A program made the position numbers and the translations under genes. From Devosia sp. (GTDB lineage Bacteria > Pseudomonadota > Alphaproteobacteria > Rhizobiales > Devosiaceae), in contig JAQGKH010000025.1 in NCBI GenBank assembly GCA_028290225.1, positions 1-10,735 on the forward strand: a stretch of 10,735 nt of DNA, given 5' to 3'. Below the pieces are notes generated by a model. That model ran no database searches and was not told the origin of the DNA. It saw nothing but the letters and a program-made list of their open reading frames with translations. This document shows, piece after piece, positions 1-6,742 of the stretch (position 1 is the stretch's first letter; every line of letters starts with the position of its first letter).

Positions 1-369
1 ATCGACTTCGTCTGCCTCGGCATTGGCATGAATGGCCATATCGCCTTCAATGACCCGCCGGTGGCCGATTTCGCCGATCCGCTCGACGTTAAGGTCGTCA
101 CGCTCGACGAGCAATGCCGACAGCAACAGGTCGATGATGAGTGCTTCCCCAGCTTTGCTGATGTCCCCGAGCAGGCCATTACGCTGACGGTGCCGCGCCT
201 GCTGCGCGCCCGCCGGCTGTTCTGCGTGGTGCCGGGCCAGTTGAAGCGCGCAGCAGTGGAGGCCACGCTGTACGGCCCGATCAGCGCGACCTGCCCGGCC
301 AGCATCTTGCGCCAACACCCCAATTGCACCCTTTATCTTGATGCGGAGTCCGACCCTGGTGTCCAATGA
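1..369 (+). CDS. nagB: Glucosamine-6-phosphate deaminase family protein (NagB-like), 3' part
   Basis: This is the C-terminal 122 residues of a NagB/6-phosphogluconolactonase-fold protein. The family converts glucosamine-6-phosphate to fructose-6-phosphate and ammonia in the cytoplasm, the last committed step of amino-sugar catabolism. The frame is open from base 1, and the ATG at 28 is an internal Met of the active-site motif GIGMNGHIAFNDP (about residues 7-19), not a start. His13 of the fragment matches the catalytic ring-opening His of NagB. The usual Glu of FNEP is Asp here (FNDP), a conservative change. Further family-like segments are a TLTVPRLLRARRL region, a VVPGQLKRAAV region, the SATCPASILRQHP segment and the terminal YLDAES. 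The stop overlaps the start of the SIS gene, so the two are translationally coupled. NagB rather than 6-phosphogluconolactonase is favoured by the GHIAFN motif and the neighbouring nagA. Whether the enzyme is strictly GlcN6P-specific cannot be told from a fragment. Confidence 0.88.
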   Translation: MDFVCLGIGMNGHIAFNDPPVADFADPLDVKVVTLDEQCRQQQVDDECFPSFADVPEQAITLTVPRLLRARRLFCVVPGQLKRAAVEATLYGPISATCPASILRQHPNCTLYLDAESDPGVQ

Positions 370-1138
370 TCTCACCATCGATGCTGATGCCCTTTGCGCG
401 GGGTATTTTTCGGATGTGACCGCCCTGATGCAGGCGATCCTTGTGGAAGAGCGCGATGCGCTGGACCGCGCCGCCACGCGCGTAGCTGACCAGGTCGCCG
501 CCGATCGGCTGGTTTATGTGTATGGCCCCGGCGGTCACTCCAACCTTGCCGCGCAGGAAATCTTCTTTCGCGCCGGCGGGCTGATGCATGTCAGCGCCAT
601 CCTCGATGAAGGCACGCTTTTGTCCAACGGGGCGCTGCGCTCCATGGCCATCGAGCGCACGCCCGGCTATGGCAAGGTCGTCATTGATGACCAGCGGCTG
701 GGCGAAGGCGATCTGCTGCTGCTTACCAATGCCTATGGCATCAATTCGGCGCTGATCGATGCGGCCATCACGGCGCGTCAGCGCGGGGCTTTCCTGATCG
801 GCTTCAACTCGCAAGCCCATGCCAATGGCAGCGCGCCGACCCATCCGGCCCGCCACCCCACCCGGCAGAACCTGCACGACATCGTCGATATCGCCATCGA
901 CACCAAGGTGCCGATCGGCGACGCGCTGGTGAGCGTGGATGGCGTCAGCGAAAACATCGCGGCGGTTTCCACCTTTGCCAATGCCTTTGCGCTCAATTGC
1001 CTTGTGATCCGCACCGTCGCCAAGCTGGCCGAGCGCGGCGTCGAGCCGCCGATCTGGCGCAGCGGCAATGCGCCGGGCGGCGATGAAGCCAATGGGCGGT
1101 TCCTCGCGCGCTTCCGGGATCGAGTGCGCTGGTTGTGA
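359..1138 (+). CDS. SIS-domain protein, UPF0309 type (phosphosugar binding/isomerase-like)
   Basis: This is a single SIS (sugar isomerase) domain protein of about 259 residues with no HTH domain, so it is not an RpiR regulator. The phosphosugar-binding loop shows as GPGGHSNLAAQEIFFRAGG, followed by LLLLTNAYGINS, where SIS proteins carry Ser/Thr contacts to the phosphate. The later IDTKVPIGDALV, ERGVEPPIWRSGN and PGGDE segments are hallmarks of the UPF0309 group. That group often sits in amino-sugar operons; its reaction is not established, and aldose-ketose isomerisation or sugar-phosphate binding is an inference. Start choice: GTG359 has GGAG at 345-348, 10 bases upstream, and overlaps nagB by 11 bases. 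TTG338 and ATG341 are in the same frame but have no visible ribosome binding site. The end overlaps the nagA-like start by four bases (GTGA). Family is confident, function is not. Confidence 0.85.
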   Translation: MSNDLTIDADALCAGYFSDVTALMQAILVEERDALDRAATRVADQVAADRLVYVYGPGGHSNLAAQEIFFRAGGLMHVSAILDEGTLLSNGALRSMAIERTPGYGKVVIDDQRLGEGDLLLLTNAYGINSALIDAAITARQRGAFLIGFNSQAHANGSAPTHPARHPTRQNLHDIVDIAIDTKVPIGDALVSVDGVSENIAAVSTFANAFALNCLVIRTVAKLAERGVEPPIWRSGNAPGGDEANGRFLARFRDRVRWL

Positions 1139-2286
1139 GCGAAACTGCCCGCATTGTTGGACGCGATCCGGCAACCGGGCAAGGCATTGCCCTCCTTTGC
1201 CGGGCAGGCGTGATCGTCGCCATCGAACCGGTTGAGGTGCGCGAAACAGCCCCCTTCATCTCCGCCGGCTTGGTGGATCTGCAGGTCAACGGCTATGGGG
1301 GACATGACCTCAATTCCGGCCCGCCGAGCCGCAACACGCTCGAACACCTGGCCCGCCATCTGCTGGCTGCCGGAGTCACCGGTTTTGCGCCAACGCTCAT
1401 CACTGCCAGCGAGCCCGCCTTGTGTGCGGCGCTCAGCAGCATCGCGGCGGCCCGGCGCGCGAGCCCGCTCCTGGCGCAGATGATCGGCTTTGTGCATGTC
1501 GAGGGCCCGTCGATCGATCCGGCCGATGGCCCGCGCGGTGCCCATCCGCTTGAACATGTGCGCCCACCCAGCCTGGCGGAATTTGCCCGCTGGCAAAGCG
1601 CAGCCGAAGGCCTGATCGGTCTTGTCACCCTGTCGCCCCATTATCCGGACGCCCCCGCCTATATCGCAGCACTCGTTGCGCAGGGCGTGCTGGTGGCACT
1701 GGGTCATACCGGCGCCACCCCCGGGCAGATCACCGCGGCCGTGGATGCCGGCGCGACCCTGTCCACCCATCTGGGCAATGGCGCCGCCAGTACCCTGCCG
1801 CGTCACCCCAATTTCATCTGGGCACAACTGGCTGATGACCGGCTGACCGCCAGTTTCATTGCCGACGGGCACCACCTGCCCGCAGCAACGCTCAAGGCCA
1901 TGCTGCGCGCCAAGACGCTCGACAACGCCATCCTCGTTTCCGACGCCGCCGCGTTGGGGGGCCTGCCGCCCGGCCGCTATCAGAGCCCCATTGGCGGAGC
2001 GGTCGATGTGTCAAGCGATGGCCGCCTCGGCGTCGCCGACACGCCCTACCTGGCCGGCGCTGGGCACCTGCTGGACCGCAACATCGCCTTTGCCATCACG
2101 GCTGGCGGGCTTTCACTTGCCGAGGGGCTGGCTCTTGCCACGCGCAATCCGGGGCGATTGATGGGCAAACGCGGCGTGCTAGCCCCCGGCCAGCGGGCCG
2201 ATGTGGCGCTGCTTTCCTGGCAACCAGGACAAGCAAAACTGCGCATCGAGGACGTGTTCCTGGGCGGCGAAAGGATGAAAGCATGA
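1135..2286 (+). CDS. nagA: N-acetylglucosamine-6-phosphate deacetylase, divergent NagA
   Basis: This is a 383-residue amidohydrolase-superfamily protein, the usual NagA length. NagA removes acetate from N-acetylglucosamine-6-phosphate to give the substrate of NagB. Visible motifs are AGLVDLQVNGYGG (44-56), HVEGP with metal ligand Glu123, LGHTGA with metal ligand His191, STHLGNG with metal ligand His212, IADGHHL (242-248), VSDA with catalytic Asp270, and LAGAG (306-310) in place of the common LAGS. The C-terminal segment ATRNPGRLMG..KRGVLAPGQRADVALL is typical of the family. The lone Glu123 fits the usual mononuclear NagA metal site. The canonical THL(F/Y)NAM stretch that contacts the substrate phosphate is THLGNGAAS here, so substrate preference may differ. 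Start GTG1135 overlaps the SIS stop as GTGA, and the gene ends in an ATGA overlap with the next. Another N-acyl amino-sugar phosphate is a possible substrate. Confidence 0.87.
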   Translation: MSETARIVGRDPATGQGIALLCRAGVIVAIEPVEVRETAPFISAGLVDLQVNGYGGHDLNSGPPSRNTLEHLARHLLAAGVTGFAPTLITASEPALCAALSSIAAARRASPLLAQMIGFVHVEGPSIDPADGPRGAHPLEHVRPPSLAEFARWQSAAEGLIGLVTLSPHYPDAPAYIAALVAQGVLVALGHTGATPGQITAAVDAGATLSTHLGNGAASTLPRHPNFIWAQLADDRLTASFIADGHHLPAATLKAMLRAKTLDNAILVSDAAALGGLPPGRYQSPIGGAVDVSSDGRLGVADTPYLAGAGHLLDRNIAFAITAGGLSLAEGLALATRNPGRLMGKRGVLAPGQRADVALLSWQPGQAKLRIEDVFLGGERMKA

Positions 2287-3554
2287 TCGAGGCCGGCGTA
2301 GCGGTGGTCGACATCACCCCGGCAGCAGGGCTGGACCTTGCCGGTTTCGTCGCCCGAACCTTGCCGGCCACCGGGACCCACGACCCGCTGACCGCGCGCG
2401 CCATTGTTGTCGGCGAGACCGCGGTGGTCGTTCTCGATGTCATCGGCCTGCATGAAGACATGGCCGCGCGCATCCGCCGACGCGCCCCCTTGCCCGAGGG
2501 CAACATCATCGTCGCCGCCACCCATACGCATGGCGCGCCGGTGTCGATGCAAGGGCGGCTCGGGCGCAAGGCCGATCCCAGGTTCCTGCAGCGCATCGAG
2601 GATGGGGCGGTCGAGGCCCTGCGCCTCGCCTATGCCAATCGGCGTCCTGCCACCATCACGGCCGGCATGGGCACGGATCCCGGCGTTGCCTGGAACCGCC
2701 GCCACCCTGATGGTCCGCTCGACCGCTCGGTGCCCCTGATCCGCATCCGCGACGAAGCCGGCAACTGCATTGCCGTGATGACGTCCTATGCCTGCCATCC
2801 GGTGGTGCTGGGAGCCGATAATCGGGAGATGACCGCGGACTTCCCTTTCTATGTCCGCCAGGCGCTCGAGGCGGCTTATCCCGGGGCCGTGGCTTTGTTC
2901 TTGACTGGCTGCGCCGGCGACGTGAACACCGGCCATACCGCCCAGGCCTCCTGGACCCTTGCCGCCAATAGCGAGCGCAGCTTTGCTACCGCACAAAGGC
3001 TGGGTGCGCGCATTGCCGCCGCCGCCCTTGCAGCGGGCGAAGAGGATTTCACCGGGCCAGGCCGCGCCGCACACCGAGAACTCGATCTGGGGCTAACCCG
3101 CCTTGAAACCACGCCGCTTCCCGAGCTCGCCGCTCGCTGGCGCGCGGAGCAGCCAGGGGCCGATCCGGTGCGCGCCAAACTCCTCGGCACCTGGATCGAA
3201 TGGGCCGAACGCAATCATCTGGTGGAGCCCGGCACCTGGCGTGCCCGGGTGAGCCTCCTCGACTGGGGTGGCATTCCCATTGTCGCCATGCCCGGGGAAA
3301 TCTTTACCGAAACCGGCCTCGCCGTGCGCGGCGCCTGCGGGGAGCGGCCGGCCTTTGTGCTCGCTTACGCCGAAGGCACCCCCGGCTATATCCCACCGCG
3401 CTCGGAATTTGGCTTTGGCGGCTATGAAGTGGAAGAAGCACACCGCTTTATCGGCATGCCGGGCACTTTTGCTCCCGGCTCGGCGGAAGCCTTGGCGGAT
3501 GCCGCCTGCGCGCTGCTCGGTGAACGCCACTTGACAGCGCAACCGGTTGCATAA
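2283..3554 (+). CDS. Neutral/alkaline ceramidase-like hydrolase (short, cytoplasmic)
   Basis: This 423-residue protein resembles the N-terminal catalytic domain of neutral/alkaline non-lysosomal ceramidases (PF04734 type), zinc amidases that split N-acyl bonds. Family landmarks are in order: GVAVVDITP at 5-13, AATHTHGAP with His81/His83, SYACHPVVLG with His172, TADFPFY at 184-190, FLTGCAGDVN at 206-215, MPGEIFTETG with Glu339, and GTPGYIPP with Tyr369. These match the two His, Glu and Tyr zinc ligands of bacterial ceramidase. The catalytic Ser of ceramidases (in a G-D/N-V/L-S-P motif) is Asn215 here, as far as the motif can be aligned by eye. There is no signal peptide and no C-terminal immunoglobulin-like domain; full ceramidases are secreted and about 650 residues or more. 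The ATG2283 start overlaps the nagA-like stop and has AAGGA at 2271-2275. Context points to an intracellular amide or ester hydrolase acting on an amino-sugar derivative rather than on ceramide. That substrate is inferred. Confidence 0.8.
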   Translation: MIEAGVAVVDITPAAGLDLAGFVARTLPATGTHDPLTARAIVVGETAVVVLDVIGLHEDMAARIRRRAPLPEGNIIVAATHTHGAPVSMQGRLGRKADPRFLQRIEDGAVEALRLAYANRRPATITAGMGTDPGVAWNRRHPDGPLDRSVPLIRIRDEAGNCIAVMTSYACHPVVLGADNREMTADFPFYVRQALEAAYPGAVALFLTGCAGDVNTGHTAQASWTLAANSERSFATAQRLGARIAAAALAAGEEDFTGPGRAAHRELDLGLTRLETTPLPELAARWRAEQPGADPVRAKLLGTWIEWAERNHLVEPGTWRARVSLLDWGGIPIVAMPGEIFTETGLAVRGACGERPAFVLAYAEGTPGYIPPRSEFGFGGYEVEEAHRFIGMPGTFAPGSAEALADAACALLGERHLTAQPVA

Positions 3555-3568
3555 CAGACTTCGATTAT
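3531..3568 (+). promoter_or_regulatory. Possible internal promoter region before the importer genes
   Basis: A perfect TTGACA hexamer lies at 3531-3536, within the last codons of the ceramidase-like gene and about 70 bases before the solute-binding protein start. No good -10 box sits at 16-18 bases spacing (around 3553-3560). The best -10-like string, GATTAT at 3563-3568, is too far away for a standard spacing. The -35 match is clear but the promoter is only suggested. It would let the importer be expressed separately from the enzyme genes. Confidence 0.25.
3539..3550. promoter_or_regulatory. Candidate LacI-family operator, perfect 12-base palindrome
   Basis: GCAACCGGTTGC is a perfect inverted repeat with a central CG and an AACCGGTT core. 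LacI/GalR-family repressors of sugar operons commonly bind palindromes of this form. It lies 3 bases after the TTGACA hexamer, over the final sense codons of the ceramidase-like gene and upstream of the solute-binding protein gene, so a bound repressor could block initiation or act as a roadblock. No regulator gene is visible in the window, and one palindrome of this length can arise by chance in coding DNA. Confidence 0.35.
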
Positions 3569-3605
3569 CGTGTGTGTAGGGACGCGCGAACCAAGGGGAA
3601 CTATC

Positions 3606-4922
3606 ATGGCATGTGTATCGAAGCTAAGCCGTCATCCACTGCCCGGTTCACACCGGCGCGCCTTGCTGGGCTCGGCACTGGGCCTGGCGGCAATCGCCCT
3701 GGCGCCCGCCGTCAGCGCGCAGGAAATCCGCGTTTGGAGCGGTTATCCGGAACTCGCCCCATTTTATGAGCATGTCGCCGAAGGCATGAAGGCGCAGTAT
3801 CCCGATCTCAGCGTCAAGGTCGAAGCCATCGCCCTGCGCGAACACGAAAAGCGCCTGGCCCTGGGGCTGACCTCGGGCGAAGCGGCCGAAGTCATCGAAC
3901 TGGGTACCTCTACCGCCACGCGCTACCTCGAAAACGGCCTTTTCAACGAAGCGCCCGCGGAAGTCACTGCCTTCGTGCAGGACCCGGCCAATTTCAACGA
4001 GTTCTTCCGCGATTCCGCGAGCTACGAGGGCACGGTGTATGGCCTGCCCCTGTTCCGCGGCCAAAGCGCGCTTTACTACAACACCGAGATGTTCGAGGCT
4101 GCGGGCCTGACCGAACCGCCGGCCGCCATGGCCGATTACACCAAATATGCCGAAGCCCTGACCAAGCGCGACGCGAATGGCACTCCCACCGTGTCGGGCT
4201 GGAGCATGCGCCTTTCCGGTGGCGGCCAGGGTATTGCCGAAAAGTTCTGGATCAACATGTTCCAGTATGGCGAGAGCCTGGTGGAACAGGACGCCAATGG
4301 CATGTGGAAGGCCGACTTTGCCAATGAGCAGGGTCGCGCTGCCCTCAAGCAATATCTTGAAAACGTCCACACGCTCAAGACCGTTACGATCGAAATGCCG
4401 GCCGATGCCGAAGCCTTCGAGCGTGAACAAACCGCCATGTTCATCCGCGAGTCCTGGGTGATCGGGGACATTGCCGCCAAGGCACCCGACCTGCCCTATG
4501 CCACCGCCACCCTGCCCCGCGGCTCGATCGTGGCCCCTGTCTCGCTCTGGATCAGCGGCGAGGGCGCAGAAGCAGAAGCGGCTTGGGCCTTTGCCCAGGC
4601 AGCCAACGAGCCCGACAACCTGCTCTGGCTGCTCGATAATGTCGGCTGGCTGCCCAACCGTTCGGACCTTGATTACAGCGCCATCCTCGAAGCCAAGCCG
4701 GCGCTCGCAGCCTTTGTGGATTACCCCGACAGCTACGAGTTCTTCTCGCTGCCCAATATCGGGCCGGTGGAGGAAATCCTCACCCGCACTGCCGCCCGCC
4801 TGACCGAGGCTTTCGCCAATCCGGCGCTCGCCACGGACGATGCGGCGATCGATGCGGTGTTGGTTGCGACGCAGGACGAGATCAACGGCCTGCTCGAGCG
4901 CGAAGGCCTGCTGGCTCAGTAA
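3606..4922 (+). CDS. ABC importer periplasmic sugar-binding protein (family 1)
   Basis: This is a 438-residue extracellular solute-binding protein of the SBP_bac_1 type, the periplasmic receptor delivering a sugar or sugar derivative to the two permeases that follow. Residues 1-38 form an export signal: a basic region with HRR (16-18), the hydrophobic stretch ALLGSALGLAAIALAP and an AVSA|QE signal peptidase I site. The paired Arg followed by ALL makes a Tat signal possible, although Sec is equally plausible. The mature protein opens with EIRVWSGYPE and shows family-typical segments YGLPLFRGQSALYYNTEMFEAAGL and WVIGDIAAKAPDLPYATATLP. Start choice: ATG3606 has AAGGGGA at 3593-3599, 6 bases upstream. 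An in-frame GTG at 3570 would add 12 residues before the signal peptide and is unlikely. The ligand cannot be read from the sequence; an N-acyl amino sugar or its oligomer or conjugate is inferred from the enzymes around it. Confidence 0.92.
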   Translation: MACVSKLSRHPLPGSHRRALLGSALGLAAIALAPAVSAQEIRVWSGYPELAPFYEHVAEGMKAQYPDLSVKVEAIALREHEKRLALGLTSGEAAEVIELGTSTATRYLENGLFNEAPAEVTAFVQDPANFNEFFRDSASYEGTVYGLPLFRGQSALYYNTEMFEAAGLTEPPAAMADYTKYAEALTKRDANGTPTVSGWSMRLSGGGQGIAEKFWINMFQYGESLVEQDANGMWKADFANEQGRAALKQYLENVHTLKTVTIEMPADAEAFEREQTAMFIRESWVIGDIAAKAPDLPYATATLPRGSIVAPVSLWISGEGAEAEAAWAFAQAANEPDNLLWLLDNVGWLPNRSDLDYSAILEAKPALAAFVDYPDSYEFFSLPNIGPVEEILTRTAARLTEAFANPALATDDAAIDAVLVATQDEINGLLEREGLLAQ

Positions 4923-4944
4923 GCCAGCCCATCAGGTGCCAGTT

Positions 4945-4972
4945 GGCCTGGGAAGGTTCGCCCTCCCAGGCC
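4945..4972 (+). other. Stable TTCG-loop hairpin between binding protein and permease genes
   Basis: The arms GGCCTGGGA (4945-4953) and TCCCAGGCC (4964-4972) pair perfectly over 9 bases. After one A-C mismatch, two further G-C pairs close a TTCG loop (4957-4960). It starts 22 bases after the binding-protein stop and ends 19 bases before the permease ATG. The sequence after it (GTCACAAGCGG) has no T-tract, so it does not look like a normal intrinsic terminator. The likely role is protecting the 3' end of binding-protein mRNA and lowering downstream permease expression, as intercistronic hairpins do in other importer operons. The role is inferred; the structure is plain in the sequence. Confidence 0.7.
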
Positions 4973-4991
4973 GTCACAAGCGGAGAACGCA

Positions 4992-5879
4992 ATGCTGCGG
5001 CGCAAGAGATGGCTCTTTGCGATACTCGCCATCCTGCCAACACTGGCCCTGTTCGCCTGGCTGCGCATGTATCCCATTTTCGAAACCCTGCGGCTGAGCC
5101 TGCACAAATGGGACATCCTGTCCAAGAACAAGCCGTTTATCGGCTTGGCCAATTTCAAGGAACTGCTGGGCGACCGGCTGTTCCATGAAGCGCTGCTCAA
5201 CACCACGATCATCGCCTTTGGCGTCTTGATCATCACCATCCCGACCGCCATGGTCTTGGCCGCGATGATCCACTACCGGACGCGCTCGCGCCTGTCGGGC
5301 TTTTACGAAACCGCGATCTTCCTGCCCCATGTGGTCTCACTGGTGCCCGCCGCCATGGCCTGGAAGTGGATCTTTGACGCGCGGCTCGGCCCCCTCAACG
5401 CCGTTCTGACCGCCCTGGGCTTTGAGCCGCAGGCATGGCTGTTTGATCCGACCCTGTCGGTGATCAGCGTCATCGTGCTCTGCTCCTGGCAGGCGCTGGG
5501 TTACGCGGTGCTGATCTATCTCGTGGGCTTTAAAAGCCTGCCCGTTTCGCTGTTCGAGGCCGCCAAGCTCGATGGCGCCTCGGGCCCGCAATCGTTCTGG
5601 TTCCTTTCCATCCCCATGCTCAAGCCCATTACCCTTTATGTTTCGGTGGTGACACTGGTGTCAGGGTTCAATGTTTATGCACAGGCTTTCGTGCTGGCCT
5701 CCGACGCCCAGGGGGCCCCGGGGCGGCAAGTGCGCGTGCTGGTGCTCGACATGCTGGAAAACAGCTTCCGCAACTATCGCGTCGGCTATGCGGCGTCTGA
5801 AGCGGTGGTGCTTTTGTTGATCGTACTGGTGCTGACCCTGGTCCAGTTTTCCCTGCTGCGTGAAAGGGGGCGCGCATGA
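4992..5879 (+). CDS. ABC sugar importer permease 1 (MalF/UgpA type)
   Basis: This 295-residue inner-membrane protein of the carbohydrate importer (CUT1 type) has about six hydrophobic helices, near 7-27, 68-92, 106-128, 155-180, 213-235 and 266-288. The cytoplasmic EAA loop that docks with the ATPase is present as FEAAKLDGASGPQSFWFLSIP, with Glu189-Ala-Ala and the conserved Gly195. The early TLRLSLHKWD and GLANFKELL segments are typical of the MalF/UgpA half. The start ATG4992 has GGAG at 4982-4985, 6 bases upstream. It pairs with the next permease, whose ATG overlaps this stop as ATGA. Confidence 0.92.
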   Translation: MLRRKRWLFAILAILPTLALFAWLRMYPIFETLRLSLHKWDILSKNKPFIGLANFKELLGDRLFHEALLNTTIIAFGVLIITIPTAMVLAAMIHYRTRSRLSGFYETAIFLPHVVSLVPAAMAWKWIFDARLGPLNAVLTALGFEPQAWLFDPTLSVISVIVLCSWQALGYAVLIYLVGFKSLPVSLFEAAKLDGASGPQSFWFLSIPMLKPITLYVSVVTLVSGFNVYAQAFVLASDAQGAPGRQVRVLVLDMLENSFRNYRVGYAASEAVVLLLIVLVLTLVQFSLLRERGRA

Positions 5880-6742
5880 GCTCCACTCGCTCCACCCAAA
5901 GCGGCCAGAGCCGGCGCCTGCGCCGGCTGCTGGTTGATCGCGGCATCGACCTTGTGCTGTTGGTGTTCAGCCTCCTGATGCTGCTCCCGCTGGTGTTCCT
6001 GGTTTCCAACGGCTTCAAGACGCCGCAGGAAATGCTGGCCTGGCCGCCCACCATCATCCCGGCCAATCCCACCATCGACAATTTCGCCGCCGTGCTGCAG
6101 GACACGCCCCTCCTGCGCTGGATCTTCAACAGCATCCTTTTTGCGGTGCTCTCGACCCTGGCGATCCTCGCGACCTCGTCCATCGCGGGCTATGTCCTTG
6201 CCAAGTTCCGCTACACCTCGCTCAACGTGATTTTTGCGCTGGTGCTGGCCACTGCCATCGTGCCGTTCGAAGTTTATATGATCCCGCTCTACTTCCAGGC
6301 CCAAAGCCTTGGCATTCTCAACTCCATCTGGGGGCTGCTGCTGGGCTATCTGGTGATGAGCTTTGGCATCTTCCTGATCCGCCAGAACGTCATCCATTCC
6401 ATCCCCGATGAACTGCTGGAAGCGGCGCGGATCGATGGCGCGGGCGAGCTCTGGATTTTCTTTCGCATCGTGCTGCCGCTGTTGCGCGGGGCGCTCGGAG
6501 CGCTCGGGGTGCTGGCGTTCTTCCAGGCCTGGACGGCATTTGCCTGGCCCATGATCGTCGCCACCAATCGCGAGGCCTATACGATCGAAGTGGGGCTGGC
6601 GTTGTTCCAGACCGGGTTCACCGTCGATCTGGGCCGCCTCAGCGCCGCATCGGCCCTGGTGCTGATCCCCTCGATCACCCTTTTCGTCATTTTGCGGCGC
6701 AATTTCGTGGAGGGCGTCGCCAGTACGGGGCTCAAGGAATGA
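5876..6742 (+). CDS. ABC sugar importer permease 2 (MalG/UgpE type)
   Basis: This 288-residue permease is the second half of the importer channel. A basic N-terminus (SRRLRRLLVDRG) precedes hydrophobic helices near 24-45, 83-108, 117-137, 150-168, 205-228 and 257-273. The EAA loop reads LLEAARIDGAGELWIFFRIVLP, with Glu182-Ala-Ala, Gly188 and the ending Leu-Pro at 200-201; the IDGA and VLP features are strongly conserved in this subfamily. The phrase SNGFKTPQEM after the first helix is also typical of MalG-like permeases. The ATG5876 start overlaps the upstream stop and follows the purine-rich AAAGGGGG at 5863-5870. The stop overlaps the start of the AGE-like gene, so translation is coupled across this junction. 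Confidence 0.93.
   Translation: MSSTRSTQSGQSRRLRRLLVDRGIDLVLLVFSLLMLLPLVFLVSNGFKTPQEMLAWPPTIIPANPTIDNFAAVLQDTPLLRWIFNSILFAVLSTLAILATSSIAGYVLAKFRYTSLNVIFALVLATAIVPFEVYMIPLYFQAQSLGILNSIWGLLLGYLVMSFGIFLIRQNVIHSIPDELLEAARIDGAGELWIFFRIVLPLLRGALGALGVLAFFQAWTAFAWPMIVATNREAYTIEVGLALFQTGFTVDLGRLSAASALVLIPSITLFVILRRNFVEGVASTGLKE

Noticed and set aside
1226..1233. A second AACCGGTT copy, inside the nagA gene
   Set aside because: The symmetry ends at eight bases, the flanks do not match the site at 3539-3550, and it lies deep in coding sequence, so chance is the simpler explanation.
281..1875. Long minus-strand open frames of about 300-365 codons opposite the SIS and nagA genes
   Set aside because: They run antisense to genes with clear protein motifs, have Arg/Gly/Ala-rich products without family features, and arise readily from GC-rich codon bias on the opposite strand.
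3570..3605. GTG3570 as an alternative start for the solute-binding protein
   Set aside because: It would put 12 extra residues before the export signal, while ATG3606 has a strong AAGGGGA ribosome site at the right distance.
4945..4972. Reading the hairpin as an intrinsic terminator that would end the operon
   Set aside because: There is no T-tract after the stem, and the next genes are the permeases needed by the upstream binding protein.
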